A stretch of 32,554 bases of DNA from Candidatus Thorarchaeota archaeon SMTZ1-83 (lineage in GTDB: Archaea; Asgardarchaeota; Thorarchaeia; Thorarchaeales; Thorarchaeaceae). Made by a program: the position numbers and the translations under genes. Shown here in pieces: positions 16,272-24,143 of the stretch; within the stretch, counting starts at the first letter, position 1, and every line of letters begins with the position of its first letter. The DNA is taken from the NCBI GenBank assembly GCA_001563325.1, contig LRSK01000232.1, forward strand, positions 1-32,554, in the 5' to 3' direction. A model generated the notes under the pieces. That model had not been told where the DNA came from, searched no databases, and saw only the letters and a list, made by a program, of their open reading frames with translations.

Positions 16272-17501
16272 ATGAGGATTCTCCACCTTTGTGATAGCCT
16301 TAACCCTGCCGGTCTAGGTGGGTACGAAGCGATACTGCATTACCTATCCGCGGAACTCGTTTCAGAAGGTCATGAGTCGTACGTAGTGACTCAGGCACCG
16401 GCACGTGATTTCTCAGACAGGATTGTTCGTTCTCACTACACACTTTTTCATCTCCCCGGAAATCTGTTGGAGGCACGCAAGTGGGAGTTCTACGCACTGT
16501 CTGAGGATGAAAGGTCTGTAGCTGCGGAGCAACTGTTCACACCAGATGACTTGGAGCAGAATGTATCGTTGCTGGTAGAGCAACTTGCCAGACTGCTTCT
16601 TGATGTCAAGCCGGAAGTGATACACGCGCACAGCAGCTACGTGGTGTTCAACCGCGTTTTGGAAACTCTACAACAGGCTGGGGAAACGACAGACATACCA
16701 ATGGTGGTGTCCATTCATGGCCTACCCAAGCCACTAATACTACCAAATGGGACCAAGACAACTGACTATGCACAATTTGCTTCGCATATGCCATTTGACT
16801 TGGTTCTTGCAGTTAGCGAGAATGTCGCAGAGGCCCTTCGAGAGCATTTGTCTCCCGAGAATCTAACGGACAGGGTGACTACGCTTCAGAATGCAGTGAA
16901 TCTCTCAGTATTCAGTCCCAAATCTGGTATCCACAAGCAGTGGGATGTTGCATTCCTTGGCAGACTTGAAACCATGAAAGCAGTCGACCTGTTTCCCGAG
17001 ATGCTTCTTCAACTCAAGCAGCATCTTCCAGGCCTCAGGATGCTGATGACGGGAGATGGATCCTACAAGGACAGGCTGCTCCAGGATCTTGAAGAGAAGG
17101 GTGTGTTGGAGATGGTCGACTATCTTGGAGTGGTGGAAACCGAGAAAGTACCAGACCTGATCAATAGGAGCAGAGTCTTCCTCTACCCTTCAAGGAGAGA
17201 GCCCTTTGGCCTTTCAATCATAGAGGCCATGGCATGTGGGGTCCCAGTTGTGACCACGAATGTGTACGGTCCAGGAGAGATTGTCACTCACGGTCACGAT
17301 GGCCTGGCTATCCCTCCGGGTGAAGTTAGCCCGCTAGTTGAAGCCGTTAGGAACCTTCTGTCAGACGAGGAATTACAATCGGAACTTGGGAACAATGCTA
17401 GGAAGACCGTGGAGAAGCACTATGACTTGAAAGAGCACACCAAGAAGCTACTCGACATATATCGAAGTCAGATTGAGAAAAAGAGAGGTTCTGGGACTTA
17501 G
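16272..17501 (+). CDS. GT4-family glycosyltransferase
   Basis: A 409-residue GT-B glycosyltransferase transferring a sugar from an activated donor. The N-terminal domain begins MRILHLCDSLNPAGLGGYE, the acceptor-side glycine-rich loop. The C-terminal domain holds DVAFLGRLETMKAVD, LMTGDGSYKDRL, and the donor-binding EPFGLSIIEAMACGVPVVTT (the EX7E motif), followed by GHDGLAIPPGE. There is no membrane segment. Donor and acceptor cannot be told from sequence; roles in glycolipid or N-glycan assembly would be usual. The open frame extends upstream to 16182, but the ATG at 16272 fits the family start. Divergent from the nucleotidyltransferase paralog over 59 bp. Confidence 0.9.
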   Translation: MRILHLCDSLNPAGLGGYEAILHYLSAELVSEGHESYVVTQAPARDFSDRIVRSHYTLFHLPGNLLEARKWEFYALSEDERSVAAEQLFTPDDLEQNVSLLVEQLARLLLDVKPEVIHAHSSYVVFNRVLETLQQAGETTDIPMVVSIHGLPKPLILPNGTKTTDYAQFASHMPFDLVLAVSENVAEALREHLSPENLTDRVTTLQNAVNLSVFSPKSGIHKQWDVAFLGRLETMKAVDLFPEMLLQLKQHLPGLRMLMTGDGSYKDRLLQDLEEKGVLEMVDYLGVVETEKVPDLINRSRVFLYPSRREPFGLSIIEAMACGVPVVTTNVYGPGEIVTHGHDGLAIPPGEVSPLVEAVRNLLSDEELQSELGNNARKTVEKHYDLKEHTKKLLDIYRSQIEKKRGSGT

Positions 17502-17519
17502 AGTCCCAGAAGTTCCTCT
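17484..17519. terminator. Strong hairpin between convergent genes
   Basis: TTCTGGGACT (17489-17498) and AGTCCCAGAA (17502-17511) form a perfect 10-bp stem with a 3-base loop; AGAGG (17484-17488) and CCTCT (17515-17519) extend it past a small bulge. It contains the stop codons of both the glycosyltransferase and isopentenyl phosphate kinase, and could end both transcripts. Confidence 0.55.
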
Positions 17520-18336
17520 ATTTCACAACAACACGTGTGGCTTGGACCGGCTCCTCCCTTAGGAACGACTTTAGGTTGCCATATTCCATCATTGAGAGAA
17601 GCCCGACTTCCAGCCCCTTCTCAATCAGAGGCTTAGCAGGAATCAATGACTGGAGTTTGCCCTTCATTGCCCCACTTGCGTCCTCCATTCCCGACTTGCC
17701 CATTCGCTCTAGAGTCGCTTCGAGATTGCTCAGATTCACGACGTCAATTGGTGCAGCATCCGGCTTCAGCTTTGGGTCGTCCTCATAGATTCCAGAGACA
17801 TCGGACGCGAGAATCAGACGCTTGGCATCCAGCTCTTTGCAGATGATGACGGCCAACTGATCTCCACTGCCAACACTCCAGCCCATAACCGAGTCAATTA
17901 GGATATCGCCTCCCAATAGAGGGACCATCCCGACTGAAGTGAAGCCCTTCAATGGCTCCAGGAAGTAGTTGGTCATCCTCATCTTCTCAGAGGTCACCAT
18001 TGACGATGGATACATCAGGCACACAGGGATTCCAGCGTTCTGGAGTTCTTTCACAATGATGTGACGGAGCTCAGCTACACTCTCCTGCGTTCTTGACAGA
18101 GGCAGGAGCTGTTCAGGTCCCAAGAAGCCCTTGTGTAGATTGTGCTCAAGGACTGGTGGATGGCCAAAAGAACCAACACCATGCATCAAGACCAAGGACT
18201 GGATTAGACCCTCATCAAGGCACTCTCCAATCTCTCGGGCAACCGACTTCAGAACGCCTTTCCTGTAGGTGTAAGGTCTAGTCTTGTCAGTCAGTAGTGA
18301 ACCGCCAAGCTTGATGACTGTCAGGTCTTGGGCCAT
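17518..18336 (-). CDS. Isopentenyl phosphate kinase
   Basis: Phosphorylates isopentenyl phosphate to IPP, the last step of the archaeal mevalonate pathway for membrane-lipid isoprenoids. A 272-residue amino-acid-kinase-fold protein. VIKLGGSLLTDK (residues 7-18) binds the phosphates; HGVGSFGHPPVLEHNLHKGF (about 52-71) contains the His that distinguishes IPK from other kinases in the fold; LLGGDILID and LILASDVSGIYEDDPK follow. Start at the ATG at 18336. It lies 17 bp downstream of a polyprenol-kinase-like gene, and the two probably form one operon for isoprenoid phosphates. Confidence 0.93.
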   Translation of the reverse strand: MAQDLTVIKLGGSLLTDKTRPYTYRKGVLKSVAREIGECLDEGLIQSLVLMHGVGSFGHPPVLEHNLHKGFLGPEQLLPLSRTQESVAELRHIIVKELQNAGIPVCLMYPSSMVTSEKMRMTNYFLEPLKGFTSVGMVPLLGGDILIDSVMGWSVGSGDQLAVIICKELDAKRLILASDVSGIYEDDPKLKPDAAPIDVVNLSNLEATLERMGKSGMEDASGAMKGKLQSLIPAKPLIEKGLEVGLLSMMEYGNLKSFLREEPVQATRVVVK

Positions 18337-18353
18337 TCAGCACACCACGACAT

Positions 18354-19160
18354 CTAGAACAGGCTGAACATCGGAAACGGCCAGAAGAGTCCGAGATAAG
18401 GTAGCAGTAGCACCATCACAATCGCTGCAATGGAGATGGTCAGATTATCAAGGCCCTTTGGTGTTATTGCCTCCACAATCGTGGCAACAAGACTCACAAC
18501 TACGATTGGTAGAATCAGGTCTACTACACTAAAGGCTGCCACCTCAATGGAGAATAGGAACACTAGGACAAAGCTGAACAGGAATGATCCGATGAACATT
18601 CCAACAACGCCTGCAAGTGTCTTCTCAGCGCCGCCAATCCCGAACTTCCTGTCACCACCATACTTGCGTCCTATGACATCAGCGAACCCGTCACCACCAG
18701 CTAGACATCCAAAGACAACCATTGCTAGCGGAGTGGCGTTAGCCAAGTTGCCGTCAGGTGGGACATAGAACCAGAGAATCCCGATAACAACCATCATGAA
18801 GGCATAGTATAATGTACCTCCAAGAAGCTCTCTAGGATCCCCACTTCTAGACATGGATCGCACGAAGTTCTCATTCTGCATCTTCCCAGTTCCGATTGCG
18901 ATAAACTGGATTACGAAGAGAAGAGGAACAACCATCGCTAGCCAACGACTGAACACTCCTCCTGAGAAGAGCAACCATGACACCGCCCATACAGGGGCTG
19001 CGAAGGTGTGGATAACCTTCCTTGTCACTACCGTCGATAGCTTGCCACTCTTCTCGATTGCAGCATTGATCTGGACTAGCATTAGAATCAAGATGAACGA
19101 GATAATGAATGCGACAATATCCCAAGCCCACTCTAAACCAGGTAAAGGATTGAATACCAT
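18354..19160 (-). CDS. Polyprenol/phytol kinase-like membrane protein
   Basis: A 268-residue integral membrane protein with about seven hydrophobic segments. It has the signatures of the dolichol kinase / phytol kinase / CDP-diglyceride synthetase superfamily: VTRKVIHTFAA (about 45-55), RSGDPRELLGGTLYY (about 105-119), GCLAGGDGFADVIGRKYGG...GGAEKTLAGVVG, and EAITPKGLDNLT near the C-terminus. The KGLDNL and short length are closest to phytol/polyprenol kinases (COG0170), which phosphorylate a long isoprenoid alcohol. Adjacent isopentenyl phosphate kinase supports an isoprenoid role; the exact alcohol is unknown. Confidence 0.82.
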   Translation of the reverse strand: MVFNPLPGLEWAWDIVAFIISFILILMLVQINAAIEKSGKLSTVVTRKVIHTFAAPVWAVSWLLFSGGVFSRWLAMVVPLLFVIQFIAIGTGKMQNENFVRSMSRSGDPRELLGGTLYYAFMMVVIGILWFYVPPDGNLANATPLAMVVFGCLAGGDGFADVIGRKYGGDRKFGIGGAEKTLAGVVGMFIGSFLFSFVLVFLFSIEVAAFSVVDLILPIVVVSLVATIVEAITPKGLDNLTISIAAIVMVLLLPYLGLFWPFPMFSLF

Positions 19161-19258
19161 AATTCATTTCCTCCCAGATGAACAGTGTCATGGAAGCTCA
19201 ACTGGCATACCTAAAAGTGTGTCGAGAAACAGTCTGATGAGAAGTGGAGCATCCTGGG

Positions 19259-19903
19259 ATGACTACAGTGAATGAGCTGGTAGCTCAGTTGAGAGTCGAA
19301 CAGATGCGACTCGCAGAACGAGTGATCACGGAAGACATCCCACCGTTTAGCAGCTCTATTGTGACCGGGGTCGACGTGTCCTATACAGGAAATGTTGCAG
19401 TAGGTTGTGCAGTCGTAATGGATCTGGAGAGCAGAGAAACTATCCAGACTGAACAGAGAACGGTTGAGTGTACCACTCCGTATATTCCAGGCTACTTCTT
19501 TCTCCGTGAGGGTCCTGTACTGGTCGAGCTCCTCAGGGACTTGGATGAAACAGGACCAGTACTTGTCGATGGCAATGGTATTCTGCATCCCAGACGCCTC
19601 GGTTTGGCGTCACAACTAGGTGTCCATCTGGACCTGCAGACGATAGGTGTAGCGAAGAAACTGCTCCTAGGTGAGATGCAGCCGCGACAGGGAAATGCGG
19701 CTAGGATTCTTGATGATTACAATTGTATCGGAATGGCTCTATGGTTGAGTAAGAGAAAGAAACCGGTCTATGTTTCCATAGGACACAGAATCGGCCTAGA
19801 TACTGCAGTGACGGTCGTGGAGCAGGCATCGATTGACGGATATCCGGAGCCTCTTCGAAGGGCCCATAGCATTTCAAAGGAAACGACACAGAATCTGTCG
19901 TAG
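19259..19903 (+). CDS. nfi: Endonuclease V
   Basis: Cuts DNA or RNA one bond 3' of inosine, part of deaminated-base repair. A 214-residue protein. The metal-binding set is complete: TGVDVSY (first Asp, near residue 38), PYIPGYFFLREGP (Glu), and VDGNGILHPRRLGLASQLGV (Asp and His, around 103-122). PYIPG is the wedge motif that senses the base. The frame has a GTG at 19244 five codons earlier, but I prefer the ATG at 19259. Divergent from the polyprenol kinase. Confidence 0.95.
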   Translation: MTTVNELVAQLRVEQMRLAERVITEDIPPFSSSIVTGVDVSYTGNVAVGCAVVMDLESRETIQTEQRTVECTTPYIPGYFFLREGPVLVELLRDLDETGPVLVDGNGILHPRRLGLASQLGVHLDLQTIGVAKKLLLGEMQPRQGNAARILDDYNCIGMALWLSKRKKPVYVSIGHRIGLDTAVTVVEQASIDGYPEPLRRAHSISKETTQNLS

Positions 19904-19915
19904 AAGAAAGGGAAC

Positions 19916-19935
19916 GCGGGGCATCGAAACCCCGC
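19916..19935. terminator. GC-rich hairpin between nfi and peroxiredoxin
   Basis: GCGGGG (19916-19921) and CCCCGC (19930-19935) form a 6-bp stem with an 8-base loop in the 41-bp gap between convergent stops. A likely shared transcript end. Confidence 0.45.
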
Positions 19936-19944
19936 AAAGGTAAT

Positions 19945-20592
19945 CTATAGTTCCTTCTTACAGAACCACCAATCAGTGCAGTCATAGCCTTCCTTGAGGC
20001 GCTTCTCTGCGTCTGCCTTGGTCTTTGGAGGTGGGACTATCACTTTGTCACCAGGATTCCAGTTGGCTGGAGTGGCGACCTTGTGCTTGTCAGAGGTCTG
20101 AAACGCATCAATGACACGTAGAATCTCGGCCATATTGCGTCCATTGCTCAGGGGATAGTAGATTAGTGCTCTAAGCTTGAACTCTGGATCGATGAAGAAT
20201 ACGGCTCTTACTGCGGCAGTGCCGCTCTGAGCGGGGTGAATCATGCCGTACTTCTCAGCAACGCTCATGCTCAAGTCCTCGATTATAGGGAAGGGGATCT
20301 CCACTCCGAACTTCTCTTTTATCGTGCTTATCCAAGAGATGTGGGAATAGATGCTGTCAATGCTAAGGCCCATCAGCTTTACGCCGCGCTTCTCTAGTTC
20401 CGGGTATATCTCTGTGAAACCGATAAACTCAGTGGTGCAGACCGGCGTGAAGTCGGCGGGATGGCTGAATAGAATGACCCAGCTGTCCTTAGCCCATTCG
20501 CTGAATTTGATTGCGCCGTCTGTTGTCACAGCCTCAAAGTCTGGTGCTTCCTCTCCGATCAGGAGCATTCTTCTCTCTTCTTTTACTTCCAT
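19945..20592 (-). CDS. Peroxiredoxin, archaeal Prx6-like 2-Cys type
   Basis: Reduces H2O2 and organic peroxides in the cytoplasm. A 215-residue protein. The peroxidatic Cys is C52 in HPADFTPVCTTE; the fold continues with VRAVFFIDPEFKLRALIYYP, and the C-terminal extension ends DCTDWWFCKK with C205 and C211, the resolving pair spaced as in archaeal thioredoxin-linked peroxidases of the Aeropyrum type. The start at the ATG at 20592 is supported by GAGGAG nine bases upstream; an ATG eight codons on is also possible. It is divergent from the PerR-like gene, and a Per-box-like palindrome at 20627-20637 lies close to where its TATA box should be. Confidence 0.95.
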   Translation of the reverse strand: MEVKEERRMLLIGEEAPDFEAVTTDGAIKFSEWAKDSWVILFSHPADFTPVCTTEFIGFTEIYPELEKRGVKLMGLSIDSIYSHISWISTIKEKFGVEIPFPIIEDLSMSVAEKYGMIHPAQSGTAAVRAVFFIDPEFKLRALIYYPLSNGRNMAEILRVIDAFQTSDKHKVATPANWNPGDKVIVPPPKTKADAEKRLKEGYDCTDWWFCKKEL

Positions 20593-20626
20593 TTGGTTAG
20601 ACTCCTCGGAATGAATGGTCTAGTGG

Positions 20627-20637
20627 ATAATGATTAT
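20627..20637. promoter_or_regulatory. Per-box-like operator
   Basis: ATAAT-G-ATTAT, a perfect 5-1-5 inverted repeat. Extended to 15 bp (GGATAATGATTATTA) it matches the bacterial Per-box consensus TTATAATNATTATAA at 12 of 15 positions. It sits 35 bp upstream of the peroxiredoxin start, and about 25 bp upstream of the TATA box of the PerR-like gene, so one bound repressor could control both. Confidence 0.6.
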
Positions 20638-20661
20638 TACTTAAGTTTTGTGTTCTATAAG

Positions 20662-20669
20662 TATAAAAA
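20662..20669 (+). promoter_or_regulatory. TATA box of the PerR-like gene
   Basis: TATAAAAA; transcription would start near 20692, about 27 nt before the ATG at 20719. An imperfect palindrome around AACGTT (about 20675-20695) covers that start point and could be a second operator. Confidence 0.5.
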
Positions 20670-20718
20670 TGTAAATGATAACGTTTATTACAATCTGAAA
20701 CCTGTTAGGCACCAAGAG

Positions 20719-21162
20719 ATGAACTCGATGGCCGAAATAGTTGAGGTTCTCAGAAAAAGAGGCTATAGGGCGACACCGCAAAGACTTGCAATATACGATG
20801 CTGTGTGGAGCGCGGGCAACCATCCGACAGTCGCCGAGATTCACAAGTCCGCAACGGACAGAGACCCCACTATAAGCCTAGCAACTGTCTACAAGGCGCT
20901 CAGACTGTTCACTGATTTGGGACTCACTAGGGAGATGGCATTCAGAGATGGTTCCACCCGCTACGATCCTGTAGTTGACAGTCACGTCAACTTGGTCTGT
21001 AACAATTGTGGTAATGTTGAGGACTTCCACTTCGAGGGGCTGGTCACACTCGCGACTGCCATCGAGGACAGTACTGAGTTTCAAGTGACGGGACAGAGTC
21101 TAGAGGTCTACGGACTTTGTTCCAAGTGTCGTTTGGCTCAGAAACAGGACTTATCTGACTGA
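20719..21162 (+). CDS. Fur/PerR-family metal-dependent repressor
   Basis: A 147-residue regulator of normal Fur-family length. Winged helix at residues ~5-80, including RATPQRLAIYDAVW and the recognition helix region TISLATVYKALRLF. The dimerisation half has VDSHVNLVCNNCGNVEDF and YGLCSKCR: two CxxC pairs that form the structural zinc site; His/Asp residues in NHPTVAEIH and DSHVN may be the regulatory metal site. PerR versus Fur cannot be settled from ligands alone, but the divergent peroxiredoxin with a Per-box-like site favours a peroxide sensor. The open frame extends to 20593; I start at the ATG at 20719, placed well after the TATA box. Confidence 0.9.
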   Translation: MNSMAEIVEVLRKRGYRATPQRLAIYDAVWSAGNHPTVAEIHKSATDRDPTISLATVYKALRLFTDLGLTREMAFRDGSTRYDPVVDSHVNLVCNNCGNVEDFHFEGLVTLATAIEDSTEFQVTGQSLEVYGLCSKCRLAQKQDLSD

Positions 21163-21191
21163 TGGAAACACCATTAGTTTAGTGACTGTAA

Positions 21192-21938
21192 ATGGACAGG
21201 TGGAAGTACTTCGACATTACACACAAGCGACATCTGTTATGTAACCCAATGAGCCAAGAGAAGTTGGAGCGTTTCTGTAGCCTTCTCAGGCTCCCACAAG
21301 GTGCTCGTGTACTTGACATTGCGTGTGGGAAAGGTGAATACCTAGTGAGACTAGCCGAGATCTACTCCGCATCTGGAGTCGGTGTTGACATCTCGCCCTT
21401 TTGCATCATTGACTGTAAGGAGAAACACCGTGAGAGAGTGCCTGAGGCGGATTTAGTATTCTTAGAAATGGATGGTGCGAAGTACGAACCAGATGTTCCA
21501 GAGGCATTTGACTTGTCGATGTGCTTGGGAGCTAGCTGGGTCTTCAAAGACCATCGTGGTACGCTCAAAGCTCTCAAAGGAATGACCAAGCCCGGTGGCT
21601 TCGTTGTTGTAGGTGAGCCGTTTTGGTTAAAGGAGCCGGATAATGAGTACCTTGAGGCCACTCAAATGACTGAGGATGATTATAGGTCGCATGAAGAGAA
21701 CGTACTGTTGGGAGAGGAAGAGGGTCTGACCAGCCTCTATACGATTGTTTCGAGCCAAGATGATTGGGATCATTATGAGACTCTTCAGTGGTGGGCAGTC
21801 AATGATTACATTCAATCTCACCCTGATGACCCAGATAACCAAGAGCTTCTTGAGAGATCTATGAAGACGAGGGAAATCTACTTGCGTTGGGGCCGGGACA
21901 CGTTGAACTGGGCCATCTATGTATTCAGAAAATCATAG
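21192..21938 (+). CDS. SAM-dependent methyltransferase, class I
   Basis: A 248-residue Rossmann methyltransferase. SAM motif I VLDIACGKGEYLVRLA (about 40-55), an acidic end of strand 2 (GVGVDISP), motif for the adenine (LEMDGAKYEPDVP), and LKGMTKPGGFVVVGEPFW form the core; the C-terminal ~80 residues are rich in acidic and aromatic residues (DDWDHYETLQWWAVNDY) and may shape the substrate pocket. The substrate is unknown. It starts 29 bp after the PerR-like gene on the same strand, so it may share its control. Confidence 0.85.
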   Translation: MDRWKYFDITHKRHLLCNPMSQEKLERFCSLLRLPQGARVLDIACGKGEYLVRLAEIYSASGVGVDISPFCIIDCKEKHRERVPEADLVFLEMDGAKYEPDVPEAFDLSMCLGASWVFKDHRGTLKALKGMTKPGGFVVVGEPFWLKEPDNEYLEATQMTEDDYRSHEENVLLGEEEGLTSLYTIVSSQDDWDHYETLQWWAVNDYIQSHPDDPDNQELLERSMKTREIYLRWGRDTLNWAIYVFRKS

Positions 21939-22167
21939 TTGACTCAAATGGCTCTATTGACAAGACTGCAGATGTTCTGGTAATCCAGTCAGCAATTCAG
22001 GGCTTGTAGTGTAAGGGAGAAAAAAGACAGGGCCACATCAACGACATTGGTTGGTATTAGATCAGTCAGGACGCATTCAAAACAGAAGGGTCGGTGACTG
22101 GATAGTGTTTGAACTGAAACTGAAAGGATAAATCGTCACGGATGTACAACGTCATAGGACTGTTGAG

Positions 22168-23139
22168 TTGACGAGGATTAGAAATGTCGATCTGTTGCTG
22201 ACTTTCAAGTGTACCTCAGAATGCAGACACTGTGCCTATCGTGGCGGACCGACACGTACAGAGATGATGGATTCTGAGCGAGCCAAGCAATGGCTGCAAG
22301 AACTTGCAGACCTAGGTTATCTGGAAACGCTCACCGTTCATGGAGGCGAACCGTTCATCAACTTCCGACTCCTTAGAGAGGTGGTCGCATACGCACGCAT
22401 CCTGGAGTTAGCTCAAATCGGAGTCATCACTAACGGGTTCTGGGCAAAGGACACTGATGAAGCAGACAAGAAACTCGGCTTACTCAAGAAAGAGGGGCTC
22501 ACTCAGATTACATTCAGTCTTGATGCATTTCATCAGGAGTTCATCTCTTTGGAGAAGGTACGCAACGGAGTAATCTCTGCAAGTTCCATGGGGTTCGACA
22601 ACGTGTGGGTGGACAGCTACTTCATTGGTGGGATAGAAACTGAGAATCCGCATAACAATGCTACCCGAAAGGCCATCGATTACTTGGGAGATATAGATGA
22701 TGTGGAGTTCTCACCATATGTCGTGGATCTTGAGGGACGAGCAGTCGATTTTCTGACAGAACAGGTGGAACTGAAGGAGGTACTGCCATCAGGTAGATGC
22801 GTTCCGCCTTTCTGGATTCCGGGCGGGCTGCAGAATCCAGCTACGATAGAGATTGATTCTGAAGGCAATGTCACACTATGCCCAGGCCTGTGCATTGGTA
22901 ATGCCACTGAGTCCACATTGACAGACATTGTCACCGAATACGACTATCGTAATCACCCAATCATATCACGCATAGAGGAGAGTGGGCCAGCGTCTCTGAT
23001 TGAGCTAGCAAGACACCATGGCTTGGCTCAGATTGAGAAGTACCTGAATGAGTGCCATGTGTGCTATGAGATGCGAAGATTCCTGCAGCCCTTCTATCCT
23101 GAATTCTTGGCTCCGCTAGGGTGTTATCAAGGCAAGTGA
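22168..23139 (+). CDS. Radical SAM protein with C-terminal cysteine cluster
   Basis: A 323-residue radical SAM protein. The CxxxCxxC motif is CTSECRHC (residues 15-22); HGGEPFINF is the GGE SAM-binding motif, and ITFSLDAFHQEF follows. The C-terminal third has further cysteines (GRCVPPFW, VTLCPGLCIGN, ECHVCYEM, LGCYQGK), which could bind auxiliary Fe-S clusters as in SPASM/Twitch enzymes that modify peptides. No candidate precursor peptide is seen in the flanks. The start is TTG at 22168; no ATG fits. Function unknown. Confidence 0.8.
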   Translation: MTRIRNVDLLLTFKCTSECRHCAYRGGPTRTEMMDSERAKQWLQELADLGYLETLTVHGGEPFINFRLLREVVAYARILELAQIGVITNGFWAKDTDEADKKLGLLKKEGLTQITFSLDAFHQEFISLEKVRNGVISASSMGFDNVWVDSYFIGGIETENPHNNATRKAIDYLGDIDDVEFSPYVVDLEGRAVDFLTEQVELKEVLPSGRCVPPFWIPGGLQNPATIEIDSEGNVTLCPGLCIGNATESTLTDIVTEYDYRNHPIISRIEESGPASLIELARHHGLAQIEKYLNECHVCYEMRRFLQPFYPEFLAPLGCYQGK

Positions 23140-23267
23140 TACTTGCACTGTCAGCTAGGATTTCAAGCGCAGAAGTGACTAGGGAATCGAAGATTGACAG
23201 AGATTGGTGAGCGAGAGGAGGTCTGGGCAGTCTGATAGAGATGGCATTGGAAGCAGTGAGAGAGTAG

Positions 23268-23285
23268 TACCGACATATGTCGGTA
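23268..23285. promoter_or_regulatory. 18-bp perfect palindrome in the HTH gene promoter
   Basis: TACCGACATATGTCGGTA is an exact palindrome. It ends 5 bp before the TATA-like CATATATG (23291-23298), whose centre is about 26 bp before the ATG at 23320. A position just upstream of TATA suits an archaeal activator or autoregulator. A near copy (16 of 18 bases) lies at 24390-24407. Confidence 0.7.
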
Positions 23286-23290
23286 GAGTT

Positions 23291-23298
23291 CATATATG
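23291..23298 (+). promoter_or_regulatory. TATA box of the Bat-type regulator
   Basis: CATATATG, 26 bp before the ATG at 23320, which implies a leaderless message starting at that ATG and argues against the upstream in-frame ATG at 23296, which lies inside the box. Confidence 0.55.
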
Positions 23299-23319
23299 CC
23301 CAGCACACTTGAACTGAGT

Positions 23320-24045
23320 ATGCCACTCTTCGAAGTCGTCTTTAGAGCAAGATATGATAATCCCCTCAGCGAAATCACGAAAGATAATCCTTCAGTCAAG
23401 ATCTACCAATGGTGCAACGACAAACACGACATAATGGAGCTAATCATGCAGAAGCAAGAAGACTACGACCAGATACGTAATGATATGTCAAAGGCAGTTG
23501 AAATAGTGGACGAAATACACAACGGTGCTAACACCCATGTCATCACCCAGATGTGTTCGTGTGGAGGGCCAGGCACCGTGCAAAACTATCTTGGCGACCC
23601 TGGTCTTCTGCTGATACCGCCTATTGCATATGAAAACGGTTGGGAGCACCTCAGACTCATCTCCTTCAGACATGAGAATGTCAAGAAACTTCTGACGAAA
23701 CTGAGAAAGGATGGCTTCGAGGTGGAGATAATTAGAAAGAAGCCATTTGATGGGTACATCGCAAGTTCTCTGACGCTCACCACAGACGCACTATTCTCAG
23801 GACTGACTGAGAAGCAAATGCATGCACTCCTGACTGCCTATGCACAGGGCTACTTCAGGTTCCCGAGAGGGTCTGATCTTCAGACGATTGCATCTAAGGA
23901 GAAGGTATCGAGAACGACCTTCTTGGAGCATTTGAAGAAGGCAGAGAACAAGATTATTACTGCACTGATTCCACACATTCAGCTCTTCCGGCGGATTCCC
24001 CAAGAAAGGAAAGATGAGATGCGCCTTATAGGCGAGGCCGCCTAG
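23320..24045 (+). CDS. Bat-type HTH transcriptional regulator
   Basis: A 241-residue protein. The C-terminus (LTEKQMHALLTAYAQGYFRFPRGSDLQTIASKEKVSRTTFLEHLKKAENKII) is the HTH_10 domain of bacterio-opsin-activator-like regulators, common in archaea. The N-terminal ~160 residues form a sensor-like domain with a CSCGGPGT segment and a small beta-alpha part (LISFRHENVKKLLTKLRKDGFEVEII). What it senses is not apparent; the CxC pair could bind metal or respond to redox. The ATG at 23320 sits 26 bp past a TATA box. An 18-bp palindrome upstream suggests self-regulation. Confidence 0.85.
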   Translation: MPLFEVVFRARYDNPLSEITKDNPSVKIYQWCNDKHDIMELIMQKQEDYDQIRNDMSKAVEIVDEIHNGANTHVITQMCSCGGPGTVQNYLGDPGLLLIPPIAYENGWEHLRLISFRHENVKKLLTKLRKDGFEVEIIRKKPFDGYIASSLTLTTDALFSGLTEKQMHALLTAYAQGYFRFPRGSDLQTIASKEKVSRTTFLEHLKKAENKIITALIPHIQLFRRIPQERKDEMRLIGEAA

Positions 24046-24087
24046 TTCGTCTTTTCCAGACACCCGAAGACTTGGCGTATGGATGGG

Positions 24088-24143
24088 GTTCAACCGTTCG
24101 CCACTCCCAGGATTTGTCCCAAGTCATGGTCTACCGGTTGAAC
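24088..24143. repeat. Inverted repeat between convergent genes
   Basis: GTTCAACCG (24088-24096) and CGGTTGAAC (24135-24143) are perfect 9-bp inverted copies separated by 38 bp. They lie after the regulator stop and reach into the last codons of the small minus-strand gene. They may fold in either transcript; function unknown. Confidence 0.35.

Noticed and set aside
21939..22167. Precursor peptide gene for the radical SAM protein
   Set aside because: Only frames of about ten codons are present in the gap, with no Shine-Dalgarno.
23150..23175. Possible sixth tRNA-like copy after the radical SAM gene
   Set aside because: Only a few scattered matches (GCTAGGATTTCAA); lacks the TGGCGGG part, so not counted.
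24081..24096. GGGTTCAACC resembling a tRNA T-arm
   Set aside because: No acceptor, D-arm or anticodon arm fits around it; it is explained by the inverted repeat with 24135-24143.
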